Notes under the pieces: model-generated
The model's input: only the letters and a program-made list of their open reading frames with translations
The model's database searches: none
Told to the model about the DNA's origin: nothing
Made by a program: the position numbers and the translations under genes
Part shown: positions 11,951 to 25,799 of the stretch, piece by piece
Numbering within the stretch: position 1 is the first letter of the stretch
How the letters are laid out: every line of letters starts with the position of its first letter
Assembly: GCA_020226215.1 (NCBI GenBank)
Contig: CM035236.1
Location: 3,539,001 to 3,603,000, forward strand
Source of the DNA: Sindora glabra
Taxonomy: Eukaryota; Streptophyta; Magnoliopsida; Fabales; Fabaceae
Direction of reading: 5' to 3'
DNA: 64,000 nucleotides

Positions 11951-14580
11951 TCAAGAATATGCAGGAAAAATACTCAGCTCTTTGATCACCTCCTCCATAT
12001 TCGGTCTTTCGTCTGGAAGTTCATGCGTGCACTGCATAGCAAGCTTTGCAAGCACAGCTGCTTCTGATTTAGCATACCTTCCATTCAAATTTGTGTCAAC
12101 AAACTCTTCAAATCTAAAGGACTCGACAGCCGTCCGAACTGAACTGCCAATTGTTTTCTTCCCAGATAGAACTTGAAGAACTATAACCCCAAATGCATAT
12201 ATATCACTCTTCTCAGTAAACCGTCCTGTGGTTACATATTCTGGAGCTAGGTATCCCATAGCAGCACTTACTTTGAGAGTTGAGAAAACAACATCATTTG
12301 CAAGAAGCTTGGGAAGGCCAGCATCCATAATCATTGGCTTGAATTGATGGCCCAGGAGAACCTTTTCTACAGAAATATTTTGGTGTACTATTGTAGGTTT
12401 GTTTGCACCATTGCTGTGTAGATATGCAATGCCTGCACATAAAGGATTAGCCAATTTTAAACAGAGCTAAACATTCAAGTGATTTGTAACTCTTGATTCA
12501 GCTTAGTTTGTAGAAACGAAATTACTGGAAAAATATTCCGATTTAATACTTTGCTTAAAGAATACTGGCAGAGAGGAAAACCTGACCTTTGGCAATGCCC
12601 TTTATTATAGAAAACCTTTTGGACCAATCAAGCAAATGGCCACTTCTATCTTCCTCGTCAAGATATTGAGACAGGTCACCATTGGGGGCAAAGTCATATA
12701 TAAGGAAACATTCCCCTCTACTCCTTGAGCAACAGAAACCTCTCAACCTAACAAGGTTGTCATGTATCAATGATACTAATAAGTTCAGCCCTCCAACAAA
12801 TTCAGCTTCTTCGGCCTTACAGCATGTCTCATTAATGATTCTAATGGCCACAAGTGAACCATCTCTGAGAACTCCTTTATAGACCGATAAGAATTTGCTC
12901 CTTCCCAATAAATTTGCCTCAGAAAGGTACTGAGTTGCAGAATCAACCTCATCAATGTTATATTTAAAACGGTTTAGATTTTCATGGGATAATCCACAGC
13001 CATTTTGGTCATTAGCCAATAGACCCAATCCATTATGAGAATCAAGATTAACAAGTGGAGATTGACCTCTGCTGGAGAATTGTTTAGGCTGGTCAGGGCT
13101 AAACTGCCCTTCAGAAGACTCTGATGTATTCCTAATTTTCTGCTTTCTTCGGCGGCATCTAACAAAAATCAAGAATCCGGCACCTAGTAATGTGATAGTG
13201 GTAGTTATGGCGCCTGCTGCAATGATAATTTGAGGAATTTTTTTTGATTTGGTGCAATGGGTCTGATGCAAATTTGCAGGCTTTGGGAATTCCCTTTCAG
13301 CTTCGCTATTTATGGATGAATTTGGGACAATCTCGCTGCAAGCACCCAAGGTAGAAAAATCAATTCCACATAAACCCAGGTTGTTTCCGCCTTGGAATCC
13401 TTGTCCCAATCTTCTCAATGCTTCATTCCCATATCCAAAGCGTCGATCGGTGAAAGTCAGAATGCAAAAAGAGAAGTAAGAAGAGAAGCTTGGGACGGAA
13501 GAGGACAAAATTATCATCCTAGATTAAATTTTGATATAAGGAATAAAGGAAAGAAGAGAAGAGGCATACCAGGCGGAACGGATCCTGATAAAGAATTGTT
13601 TCGGACATCCAGAATCTCCAAACGTGGAATATTAGTTAGTGTTGCGGGAAAGGTACCATTGAAGTTGTTAAAGCTCAGATTTAGACTCTTTAGCGTCCCT
13701 ACATTTCCCAAGCTTTGAGGAATTTGACCACTTAATCTGTTATATTGCAAAGCAAGAAAACTAAGCTGCTTCATGGAACCCATCTCTTTAGGTATAGTCC
13801 CCACTAGCTGGTTATAACATAACTGTAGCACTGAAGAGTACAAAGGGCAAATGAACTTAAATTAGCACACAGCCCTTAGATTGCCTCGCACAATGTTTAC
13901 ATATACTACAATTTCATTGAATTGAAGCGCTGAACTACCCTATCACCATATGTATTTGCAACACAACGATATTATTGAAACCAAGGTTAGAAATGAAGTT
14001 TTTACCTTATATTTTCTATCCTTTATTTCAGTTATGATGACAACCCAAAAGAAAGATCAGAGTAATATATCCTTTCCATCTATATAAATTTATCCAGTGA
14101 CAAATTATATAGTACGAGTAAAATTCTATACATGATTTCTATATACGAACCTTGAAGACTCGCCATTTTCCCGATCTCAGGTGGAATGGTTCCGGATAGA
14201 TTATTTACATCGAGATAGAGATCAACCAGTGCAGTGAGATTTGAAATCTCTTTGGGTATCACTCCAGAGAGATTGTTGTAATGAAGGTATAGACCTGACA
14301 AGCCTTTAAGCTGAGCCACTGCCGGAGATAACCTGCCTGAAATGTGCTTTCCTTGTAAGGAAATGTTAGCCACTTTCTGGTGCTCGTTGCACGCTACTCC
14401 TACGAAAGAACCACGACATGGGTCGCCGTCACTGGTCCATGATCTAAGCACCTTGTCTTCTGGGTCAAGAGACGACTTTAAGTCCATCAGAGCTTTAAGC
14501 TCTGCATTTGCACAAACGTCTTGCAGACTGCGAAATGCAAGCAAAAGAAATATAGGAATTAGAATATGAACGGATTTCAT
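11951..14580 (-). CDS. LRR receptor-like (pseudo)kinase, At5g51560-type
   Basis: Four exons joined by GT-AG introns: 14580-14151, 13830-13570, 13420-12587 and 12432-11951. The phases match and give 668 aa. Order: signal peptide (about 1-26), LRRNT domain with the DPC motif, a short ectodomain of about five LRRs (LSGVIPKEISNL, LSGTIPPEIGKM, LVGTIPKEMGSM, LSGQIPQSLGNV), a Cys-containing cap, one membrane segment (about 295-317), a Ser-rich juxtamembrane stretch, then a kinase fold. Length and order match the small LRR-RLK group that includes Arabidopsis At5g51560 and At4g22730 (recalled). Key catalytic residues are missing: VAIK reads VAIR (R424), HRD reads HQN (525-527), DFG reads DAG (545-547). 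It probably signals as a plasma-membrane pseudokinase scaffold. Ligand unknown. Start chosen as the ATG giving a clean signal peptide. Confidence 0.9.
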
Positions 14581-16409
14581 TTCTGATTTTGGAGCAAATT
14601 CTCTACAAACTCAAACAGGGAGGCTAAGAAGAGAGACACCCATGTCCGTTTGGGTCTTAGATTTCCTAACTTCAGTTTTGGTTTTGGACTCTAGGAAGTT
14701 CTTGGTCATCTGGTATGACCGTCTAACTGTATTTCTTTTGAAGGAAAACAATTTTGAAAGAAGGAGCATCATTAATGACAACTTTATGGGTTGCTGACAG
14801 ACAGGTTCATATTGCATCCCTCATATCAGGTTTTGGGGGGGAATGAATTTCACTTTTAAATACCACAAAACAACACAATACTATACTCGGCGCAGATGGC
14901 CGCCACTACTTGGAGACATTTCTACCCCATAATTAAAGCCATAATAACGATGTGGGTGTTCGGGACCCACCACTTACCTCATGTCTTCGTTTTTCAAATT
15001 TTACTTTTGGTAATAATTGGGATATTCAAATTGTATTGGCATGTCATTAATTAAATTTTATTTATTTTATATAAATATTATATAAGATAAATATAATTTA
15101 ATAATTTAAATTAATGATATACCAATATAATTAATGCACCAATTTTCTTCCTTTATTTTATTTGGCCGTGGATTACGGATTACTGTGTGGAAAATTCTAA
15201 GATGACCTAACTTGGGCACCCAGCATGTGGGGAAACTGGTTATGCCCCATCCATAGTTCAGAGATTGTTTCTGTCACTTGTTTATCATCTGCTGAAATAT
15301 AATTACTCCATATTTTTAGAATTTGAAAATATAAAATAATGTGATAAATTTTAAAACTGTTAAATTTACAATATTTTTTAATACTAATATCGGAGGATAG
15401 ATTGTGGCATATCCATCTTCAAATTTAAAACAGCATTCAAAGAGATCCTAAAAGCGAACGATATTTTTACCCTAACAGGTCAGAATGGGAGCAAAGAAGA
15501 CTGACTTTTGACACTTGAAACCCCCTTTACCACGCCCAAATTATTAGTAACTTAAAAGGTGTTCCTCTCATGATTTTGTTATAAAGTAAATTCGGGCGAG
15601 GATTCAAGAAGTTATGAACTTTGATCTAGTTTCGAAATCATCACTAACAAATTAGGACAAAAAAGATAGCTTGTTCTTAACTTGGAGTTCGTTCCATTCG
15701 TAGCTATTGTACGAGAGTTCTATTTCTTTTAAAAATAAAAAAAAATTAATTGATTATTGTCTAATAAATTAGGAGAAGCAAACTTATTAAATAGTTTTAT
15801 TTTTTATAAAGTATGAAAAGTTACTCATTTTATTTTTTATATTTTTTATAAACAAAAAATTATATTCATTAAATTTAATTAATAATAATTAAAATTTATT
15901 AATTTATATTATAATAATATTAAAAATATAATAATTTTTTATTAATTTTTTAAAAAATTCAAAATTAAATTATACAAAATATAGCACTTTATCAATATGA
16001 TTAAATAATTTTACATATTTTCTAAAACTTCTATATATAAAATTATTTTTTGAAAAAAATTAATTTTTCATAAAACCTATTTTTAATATGAACCAAACAA
16101 TTTCACGATATTTTCACCATTTTATTAAGCAATATCAATTCAATATTTGAAATAATTACTTCGTATTATAAAAAATAATGAGAAAGAAGAAGATTCGGCC
16201 GAGAGGCTTTATAATGTCCCTGCATTACGCAATAGAAACGTAGAGATGACGTGCGTGAAAAAGGTCCATCCATACTTTTAATCGAAGGAGATTTTAAGAT
16301 TTCTTAGGTTTATATTCGTTGGTTAGTGTGGTATAATCTCATCCATTAAATGATATTATTCTATATTGGCCCTCTTTGGCCTTTGCTCAGAAATGCTTTT
16401 CCCATTGCA

Positions 16410-16438
16410 TGCCAGCCAGCCAGCCAGCCAGCCAGCCA
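16410..16438. repeat. (GCCA)n microsatellite
   Basis: About seven uninterrupted tetranucleotide units (gccagccagccagccagcca...), seen directly. It lies inside a spurious 60-residue open frame. Confidence 0.95.
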
Positions 16439-17939
16439 TACATATGGGAATGGGTTGTGTTACATGTGGCCGTCGTTTTCAATTTCATTCACTGTATTGG
16501 TAGTATATATCAATATGAGGGACACTTTTTAATTTAGAATGGAAGCTTTGATAGCTATCAGTCAGAATCAGGGAAGACGAGATACTGCAGTTACCGCTTG
16601 CTCTTCTAATCCCTGGTTATTTTCTTGAGGTATTGGGAATCATGACTTAGAATATGATGTCAGTAATCGATGGCTCCATTCACAATCTCGCCACCATTCT
16701 TGCTATATTCCATACAAGTTTTTTTTATATATTTTAACATTAACTTTTATTAATAAATATTAAAATAATATTTATTTTGAATATGATATTATTTAAATGT
16801 TTTAATAATCATTTTTTTAAAAATGAAATTTAAAATAAAATATTTTTATATTCTTTATATAAATTATTTAATATAAGAAATTTGATAAGATAAATTTTTA
16901 TATCTTTTATTATATAAAATTTTATATCTTTTAATATAAGAAATTATTTAATTGATAGTTGATAAGTTAATTAATTATACAAGAAGTATTTTATAAAATT
17001 AGTTGTTGAATTAGATAAAATTACATGATAATGTAAAAGGACATTTTAATAGAAATAAATATATGAATAAAATAATTTATATTTATCTAAAAGTTAAATT
17101 ATATGAATGCATGTCAGAAATTTAGAATAAAAATATAATATTTAATTAATTATATTTTATAAATTTATATATTCATTTGCATAATTTTTATTTTATTATC
17201 ATTTATAATAGAATTATAATTACTTAAAATATAATTAATTATATTTTATATTTATTCGCATACATATTTTTATATATTTATAGTTTAAATTAAATTAATT
17301 ATATTTTATAAAAAATAATATTTAGATTTATGTTATAAAGAGAATATATTAAAAATTAATAAAAATAATAAAAATGGATTTAAATTTTTTTAAAAAAGAT
17401 AGTACTTAAGATAACTTATTAAGTTAAAGTTTATTTTTTGCAAAAAGAATCAGGCTGGTATAACTTATTAAGTCAGAATTTATTTTTTGAAAAAAAAATT
17501 AAGCTAGTACCATTTGTTGCAATTTATTACTACGAGGTATTACATACCTACTTTCTTTTATTTAAATTCATTCATAAATAATAATTTACCATAAAACTGA
17601 AAAATAAAATGACACACTTACAGTGCATCTCAAAAACATCAAAATAAAAACTTTTATTGTCAAATATTAAAATTAGAGAATTTTTAATCTTATAAAAATT
17701 AAAAATAAAATACTAAAAATTTATAAAAATTAAAATTGGAAAATTTTTAATTTATAAAAATTAAATTAACATAAAATTTTAATTAAAAAAATAATAAGAA
17801 TTCAATATAATTAATAAGAATTCAATTTTTTAAGGATTAAAATAAATTTTTAGTTAAAATAAAAATAAAAATAAATAAGAACTTGAAAGCACAAAACTTT
17901 ACATAAAATTGTAGAATAGTCTTTTTCTTTTATCTTTTT

Positions 17940-19440
17940 TTAAAAATAATTATCCTAGATGAATTATTGTATGAAAATTAAACAATAACATATTATTATT
18001 TGGATATCAAATAGTAACATAATTTTCTTTAATAATTTAGTTATTAATAAGACTTGATTTATTCATTTATTTTAAATTTTAGGTTAATGTTACTATTTGA
18101 ACAATAACATGTTACTATTTGAAGATTAAATAGTAATATACTCTTCTTTGATAATTTAATTATTAATAAAATTTAATTTATCTATTTATTTTAAATTTTT
18201 TATTAATATTATTATTTAAATAGTAACATGTTATTGTTTAGAAATTAAATAATATCATACTCTTCTTTGACAATTTAATTATTAATGAAACTTAATTTAT
18301 CCATTTATTTTATATTTTTAGTCGATATTACTGTTTGAAAATCAAACAGAGATAGTAACATGTTACTATTTAAATAATAATATATTACTGTCTAGAAATA
18401 AAAAAGTAACATGCTCTTCTTTAATTATTTAGTTGTTAATGAGACTTAATTTATTAATTTATTTTAGATTTTTAATCGATATTACTATTGACAGATTAGA
18501 TGGTAATATCCTGTTCTTTAACAATTTAATTGTTAATGAAACTTAATTTATCTATTTAATTTAAATTTTTAATCGATATTACTATTTAAAGATGAAACAA
18601 TAATATGTTACTGTTTGGAGACTAAACAATGACATGTTATTATTTGATAATTTAATTATTAATAAAACTTAATTCATCCATTTATTTTAAATTTTTTATC
18701 GATATTGCTGTTTGGAAATGAAATAATAACATTCTTTTCTTCAGTAATTTAGTTGTTAATAAAACTTAACTTATACATTTATTTTATATTTTTAATTAAT
18801 GTTATCATTTTGAAATAAAATATTAACATATTATTTTATAGAGACTAAATAGTAACATACTCTTTTTTATCAATTTGATTATTAATGAGATTTAATTAAT
18901 TAATTTATTTAAAATTTTAATTAATGTTACTATTGGAGACTAAATAGTAACATATTACTATTTGAAGATTAAATAGTAATATACTGTTATTTAACAGTTT
19001 GATTATTAATGAAATTTAATTTATCCATTTATATAGGATTTTAGTTAATGTTACTATTTCTTTACTAGTTTGATTTTTAATGAAACTTGATTTATTTATT
19101 TATTTTAAATTTTTAGTTGATATTATTGTTTAGAGATCAAACAGTAACATACTATTATTTAATATTTTAATTATTAACGAGATTTAATTTATTCATTTAT
19201 TTAGGACTTTGGTTGATGTTACTGTTTAGAGATAAAATAATGACATATTATTATTTTAGGACTAAACAATAACATACTTTTATTTAACAGTTTGATTGTT
19301 AATAAGACTTGTTTGATCCATTTATTTTTTATTTTTTATCAATATTATTATCTGCATACCAATATGTTATTATTTGATATATAAATAATAATATATTATT
19401 CTTTGATAATTTTATTATTAAGAAAGTTATTATGGCACTA
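17940..19440. repeat. Degenerate long-period tandem repeat field
   Basis: A block containing 'ttaattattaatgaaactta' followed by 'atttatccatttattttaaa', then 'gttgatattactatttgaa' and 'agtaacatgttactatttga', recurs at least eleven times. Copies of the first phrase lie near 18047, 18166, 18277, 18430, 18526, 18652, 18750, 18888, 19000, 19160 and 19290, so the period varies from about 70 to 150 bp. Each unit also has an internal near-palindrome (agtaacatgttact). No open frame spans the field. Confidence 0.8.
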
Positions 19441-20812
19441 GTAGATAAAAGAATTAACTAGGAAAAGTTCAATGAAGATTCAAATAAATTTGAATGGAGA
19501 AAAATAAGATTAAAATTGGTAAAATGATAATAAAATGAAGTAATATTAAAAAATAATTGAAAACGACCTTTTTTCATCAATCAGAGTGGGCAAAATGCCT
19601 TTGGCATTTTATAAACGTGTAGATCTCAAAAAATTATATGAAATTGATATAAAATTTACTCAAATCGAACAATCGAGCATAAAGTTATGGTTCTTCAAAG
19701 TTTTGAATTAAATTTATATGTTTTCAGTAGGGTCGAGTGAATCCCATCAAAATCAAATTTTCTTATTTTCTATTAGAAAATCATTGAAAGATGAATGAAA
19801 ATGAGTGGTCATATGCGAAAATTGATTAACTAATTATAGAGTTATTTATTTTCAAAGTTCCTCATTCACAACTGTATTCTCATAATTAAAAAAATTATAT
19901 TTGAGAATATAATAATAATAATTATAAAATTGACACCTATTTGATATAAAAATCAGCGTTAGCACCTATTTGAAAGGAAGTTTAAGAAGTGGTATTACAA
20001 TACAATTTACTATTATTTTTTCAATAAGTTAATATGTAAAATACTTTTAGATGCTAACTTAACATACTAATTTATAATTTATTGACCATGTTAATAAATT
20101 ATAAATTAACTTATTTATTATACGAAACGAAACTTAACTCTTGACATAAATCTAACACATATACCTAAATTATCACCCATAAAAGACAAGAATAATAAAC
20201 AAAAGATATTTGAAGAAAAAAATTATATATAATCCTTCTGCAACCTAAACATCTATTAGAAAAATCTCATTATTTTATAATAATTCTTTCTGCTTTGAAA
20301 ATAATGATGAATACAATGCTAGACTTGTTAAAAAATTATATGATTTAATAAAATGATAAATTAAATTAACAATGAGAATTAATTTTAAATTTTATATAAT
20401 TTAAAAGGTGATTTTCTAGTTTAAAAATTTGAAGAGGTAAAATACAACTATCTTAAAACTGAAGTAGATGTTTTATATTATTCTTAAAAAGCTTTTAGGG
20501 TGTGAGAGTGTTGCCTAAATTTAAAGCTAATAAAAAAATTATAAGTTTATGTAATTCAGATAACATTCCAATCATTCAAAATTTGTTTATTAAAGTTTAT
20601 TTAATTTTAAAAAAAAATTATAACAATTAGATTTAATTATTTATTTTAAATAAAATACAAAAATTGCCTTAGTTTAAACACAAAAGAATAACCTTGTGAT
20701 ATATAGCCACATGATGTGAGCAAAGGACATAAACTAAAACTTAATAGAGGTTTATGTAGTACAAATAGGAATTTGTTGTATTGCATACAACACCCTCTTA
20801 ATAAATAGAAGT

Positions 20813-22592
20813 GGTAAAATACACTAACCTTCCCTAAGAGTTGGTTTAAATGCACTCCCCTCCCTTTAATTTTTAATTTTGGACCAAAGATTCTTGAAAA
20901 ATGAAAAAGTATTATTCTTCCTTCCCTTAATATTCAACTTCTGTTAATGCACCTGACAAAAGTTTTGTGGGAAGTGTACAACAAAATATTTTGGATAATA
21001 TTACCCTTATATCAATAGCAATCAAGTTAAACATTGTAATTTGTTGTTTAGTTGATGATATTAAGTTATCATTTTATGATAAATGTATGATTTATTGTCT
21101 ATTTTTTATTTTTAAACACATACAAAAAAATTATTTGAGATCATCCAAAATTTTAATTTAATATTTTTTTATTCCTACAATTAAAGGAACTTAGTCGTGC
21201 TTAATCATTGGATTCTCCAACTTAGTATCAATACTGAAGTTGTATACGGAGTTTTCATAACTATTCACCTCCGCATATAATCAAAAAATTTTAATGCAAA
21301 CCCTATAATTATATATTCAAGAAAATGCTTAATTATCTATTAAAATGGTAAACTTCACCCTAAAAAAATTTGGTAATCTAATTTTATTCTTCATTCATAA
21401 CCCCTACAATTCAGCAATGTTCAGCTGTAGTTATTGATTGTCAAATTTAATGATTTATTGGTATCAAACTCAAGAAAATTTATCTTCCTACCATAGTAAT
21501 TTCTACCAAAATTAAGATTCCCAGAACTTTCAAATATGAAATTTAAGAAAGTTTATTGATTTAATAATATTCAGACTAATTCGAATCATTGTAATTTTAT
21601 AAACGATTCATTTTTTGGATTGAATAAAAAACATGATTACTATAGTTTTCTGAACATCATCACCACATTCATACGAGCATGAATATAAAAATCAAATTGA
21701 TTGTTCAAACTCTTACTTGAAAGAACCTTAATTACATATATCTTCCTTTGAACATAGAAATCAAATTGATTCCAATGGATAGTAGCCAATGAAATAGTCA
21801 CTCTCCAATGTTTACTCGGAAATCAAATGGGCATAAATTTAAGAAATTGTCCTAAGCTAAGAACCAAACAAAGTTTCTTAAATATTCAAACTTTCCATTT
21901 AAAGAAATACAATTACAGAACCAGTTGAATTTAAACTTAGGAACAAGCAAAAGTAAGAGGAAATCAAGTGATTGAGCAAGCGAGTAGAGCTCAACCTAGG
22001 TGGAATTGTGAACATTGGTGACTGCACAACAGCCAAACCCATAGGCCTACTCTACTTAAAGCCATCATCACCTTCACCAAAATCCTTCTGTCTACGGCAG
22101 AAGCTCACCTCGGTTGGCTGGTCTTGCCACAGGAGACACCATAGCGTTGAACAAAAGCTGTGAAAATGACTTTAAGTCATGATTTCTAGTGACAAAGTTA
22201 GAAAACAAAATCATTGGTACCCGGGCTGAAAGTAGAAGTCCCACCATTGAAAAGCATCTCCATGGAATTGCATGGTGGGAGAATGATCGTGGGTCGTTCT
22301 CGGTGGTGTCATCGTCCTCAATGGTGGTTGTTGCTTTCCATTTCCACCCATTTGGTTTAAGGGAGCAGAGATTATTTCTTATCCACTTCTTTTCTGTTTT
22401 TGGTTAATTTTTGGTTTGGTTTTTTTAACTTCTTGCAACAGAGATGTGAACAGGGCTAATTTAGTCTACATAAATAGTAAATTAACTCCATCCTTTACTA
22501 TTAATATTAGGAGAGGTCCGGCCTAAAATTGAAAATGAAGGGGAGAGGAGTGTATTTAGACCATACTTCAAGGAAGTTAGTGTATTTTACCC
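20813..22592. mobile_element. MULE-like element with long TIRs and 11-bp TSD (possible Pack-MULE)
   Basis: The left end starts GGTAAAATACACTAACCTTC and the right end is its imperfect inverse (GTTAGTGTATTTTACCC). The similarity continues inward for roughly 80 bp through 'taaatgcactcccctccctt' versus the complement of 'aaggggagaggagtgtattta'. The sequence taaatagaagt flanks both sides (20802-20812 and 22593-22603), an 11-bp target duplication, which fits Mutator-like elements (usually 9-11 bp). No transposase is encoded. The interior around 21970-22400 is less AT-rich than its surroundings, as expected of a captured gene fragment, but I could not recognise a parent gene. Confidence 0.75.
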
Positions 22593-22603
22593 TAAATAGA
22601 AGT

Positions 22604-24159
22604 GTAACACGTGGAGGATTACTGTAAAAATGAAAAAATTAACTGGCTACTAGCGCAAGCAAAATATTTTAGAAGATTGTCCCTAGAAACTGCATGTATT
22701 GAAGAATGCGTTTGATTTTATTAAATGGAGAGGAAAATTGCTGTCCAATTACAGCTCATAGCTGGGACGAAGGACGTACACTATGAAGTAATTTTCGATA
22801 GTAAATTGAAGTTTGTGTTGAAATAGATGGCATTGGCGTGGGTTTGATTTCTCGGACGACCAGGCAATGGACAAGAATGAATCTGGATTTTTATTGATAA
22901 TTGAAGTTGTGCATAAGTCTATTTATTTGTGAGTCTGTACGATTGATATGCCATACCAAAAACATCGAAGTTATGAAACGCATGATTCATGGGCTCTTTT
23001 TGTTGACGGCGTTAAACTACTTTCCTGAGATATCAAGTATTGTTTACATTGGGCTTGTCAGACTTTCCTGTTCTTCAGACATCCATATTACATAATGCTG
23101 ATGATATTACTGATCCCCTTGTGCTACCAGATGAACAAAGGCACATCTAGAAGTTCAAGAAAAATCTGTAAGGATGGGCAATTATTTCTGAATGCATCTT
23201 TGTGACTAGAGACAGGGAAGATCATGATAATGGTGAAATTTGTGAAAGCAAATATGACAGCGAGGATGGTGTTTCTGATAATGAAGATAATAACAATGAG
23301 GATGAGGAATGTGATGATCACAACGGCCGTGATAATGACACGGATGAGAAAGTTTCTGGTTAGATTATTAAGAAAAATGAACGACTTAAGAAATTTTGAA
23401 CATGTTAATTTCCTTCGACATACATCATACCGAAATCGTTATAAATGGTCTTAGTAATCTGCTAAATTTTAGGTCGAGAACATTTTATTGTTGAAGTTTT
23501 GAATGAATTGTGACGACTTATTTTTCCTAGCAGTTATTTTGCCTTTAAAGTCTAATTGAAAGTAGATTACCCGTAAGTGGGTTTTTTTCTCCTTTGTTGT
23601 GGAACTGAGCCTCTAGCTAGGAGTATGATCTCCATGTGGCACACTTGACAGAGAATTATAAGTTGAAAGGTGTGTTCACGGTAATCTCATGGAATGAAGC
23701 CTATATTCCTTGCCTGCTAGAGTTGACTGGAATTCATTAATTTTTATTGTGCAGTCCATTAGGATAGTCTACTCTTGCCACGCAAGTTAACCCTTGAACA
23801 TGTCATATTTAATAAATTTAAAAATAAAATTTCACTTGTCGACGTGTTGATGAATGTCATCTCAACATAGTCTGGCTCAAAACAAAATAATATAAAATAG
23901 TATTCTTTGCGCATTTGCATCTATATATGCAAGGCAATTTTTAGCTCTTATGCATAGTTTCAGTTCACGTTTGTATAACAATGAGATGAACGATTCCAAG
24001 TTAACTGATTTTAAGTGTGATTAATTAACCACAATTGATCAAATGAAATATTATTTGAAAATTTGAATTTTGACGACCATAATTAATTTTGAAGAACTTT
24101 ATACAAGAAAAAATCATAATAAAAATAAAGGCTGAGGTCTATATAAAGTTTTAAATAAG
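22604..24159. other. Intergenic stretch with a short acidic coding relic
   Basis: No full gene is visible. The only coding-like piece is the acidic frame at about 23174-23343, listed separately. Sequence around 22690-23110 has a base composition less extreme than neighbouring DNA but has stops in all frames. Confidence 0.5.
23174..23343 (+). pseudogene. Short acidic coding relic, unidentified
   Basis: In the frame ending with TAG at 23341-23343 the translation is open for about 55 codons. It begins GWAIISECIFVTRDRED and then becomes strongly acidic (SEDGVSDNEDNNNEDEEC). It has no start codon and an in-frame stop lies just upstream, so it looks like an exon or a fragment rather than a complete gene. 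Low-complexity acidic runs can arise by chance in repeats, so this is tentative. I do not recognise the family. Confidence 0.3.
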
Positions 24160-24229
24160 TTAAATAGGCCGAACCGGATTAGGTTGGGCCTAGGCTCCCA
24201 ATAGGTCGCCCAACCCATTTGCACCCCTA
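24160..24229. mobile_element. Truncated hAT-type MITE end
   Basis: Read on the minus strand from 24229 the sequence starts TAGGGGTGCAAATGGGTTGG and continues through gcctaggcccaacc. This is the usual form of a plant hAT-type terminus: TAGGGGTG followed by a G/C-rich 'tgggcc' motif. No matching left end was found upstream, so this appears to be a solo or truncated terminus. Confidence 0.5.
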
Positions 24230-25799
24230 CGCGTACGCCATCCATCTCTCCTTCGGCAGTACCAGAGATACGGAGTTGCACAATTTTGCCATGCTAGCAA
24301 ATTGTTCAGCAATATAAAGGCGTAAACCATCTAATATATATATTTTTTAACAGTCCATGCAGGGACATGAAAATAATTAGCAAATTCTATTTACTGAATA
24401 CTCAAATTGTTTGGCCCCTGGTTTTATTGTCTCATCGCTAAATTAACATGTAATATAAATTTAACCAATCCGTAAACAGATAGAAACACTGAGAAACATT
24501 TCCCAATAAGCTGAAAGAACGGAGTCACAACTGACACAGTCATGGTGATAATTGAAATCATCAAGGCACACAGAGGAATAACAGAAGTTCACACTTGTAA
24601 AACACACATTAGTACGCAGAACTCAGATATTGAAGTTAGCCAAAGCTCTCATATCCCCACATAATTACTCAGAAGAAAAAAAAAAAAAAAAGCATGAAGT
24701 CATTGAAGAATGGACAATACATGAAAATGAAAAAAAGTATCGTTTGATGTTCATTTAACATATTTCAAAATGGAATAGTATAGAACACAAAAAATTATAA
24801 CCAGAAAAGGATTAAGGAAGATAATCATTGAAACAATAGATCAAATACAACTAATAATCTGCACTCCTTGGACATCATTAAACATGGGCTTTTGAACAAC
24901 TAACTCAACATTGACAAATTTATTGGAGCTAGAGTATTCACTTTTGGAACTTCACAGCCCGCCAAATGAATTTGGCCTCAGACTAGGAGATTGATATCTG
25001 ATAATTTCTGGTTTTGTTATAAAAGAGGATAAGATTGGTTGACATCTTTGTCATTAAAAAAGAAAAAAGAAACGAAAGTAATAGACTAAGCAACTAGCAA
25101 ATGAATTGGGCAAATATGCAAACATAAAATAGCAGAACCATCAAGTTATCTCAGTTTCTTTACCGTAATTAATCATAACTTCATGGGGTAAAGAGGCATC
25201 GTTACTACACTACCCGGACACCGACAGCAAGATAAAATGGATGAGATACAGTTTTGAGAATAAGAATCCACGTTCAAAATCTGTGGAAATTACACCATTA
25301 CAAGCATGGAATTCTATATTTGAAAACTGAACGAAGGTGGAAAGCAAAATGAAGTTCCAAAACTATAGATGTATTAAACAATTGTACTATAAACTGCTTT
25401 AACTTCCATGCTTGAGTTGTTGAGTAGCTTTGTATATTTGAACTAAGCTAACTTTATTGATTGTGTATGTTAGGCACCACTGAAGCTGAAACTTATTCAT
25501 TAATTGATCAATAAGCTGAACTTTTAGACAAATTCTCCTACTACTATGCAGCCCCAACCACTAAAATCAAATAAACCCAACAAAGCACAAAAGTTGTGAA
25601 CAATATTGAAATAATAAACTAGATGATATCTTTATAACACTGCCCAGCTTGAGTTCTTGTTGCAAAAGTACACAAAAGTAACACCAAGGAATACGAAAAT
25701 TGAAACAGAGTTAATAAGCAACATGAACTAATAATTCATGGAAGGCCCTTAGATGGCATTCATTACAGCATTTTACCTCAGTCTTTCATACACGCCTCA

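Larger units (their letters stand above)
14820..20800. other. Long gene-free AT-rich region
   Basis: The first few hundred bases are the presumed promoter of the LRR kinase gene. The rest contains only short, unconvincing open frames, a CCAG/GCCA microsatellite and a long degenerate repeat field (17.9-19.4 kb), both listed separately. Confidence 0.65.
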
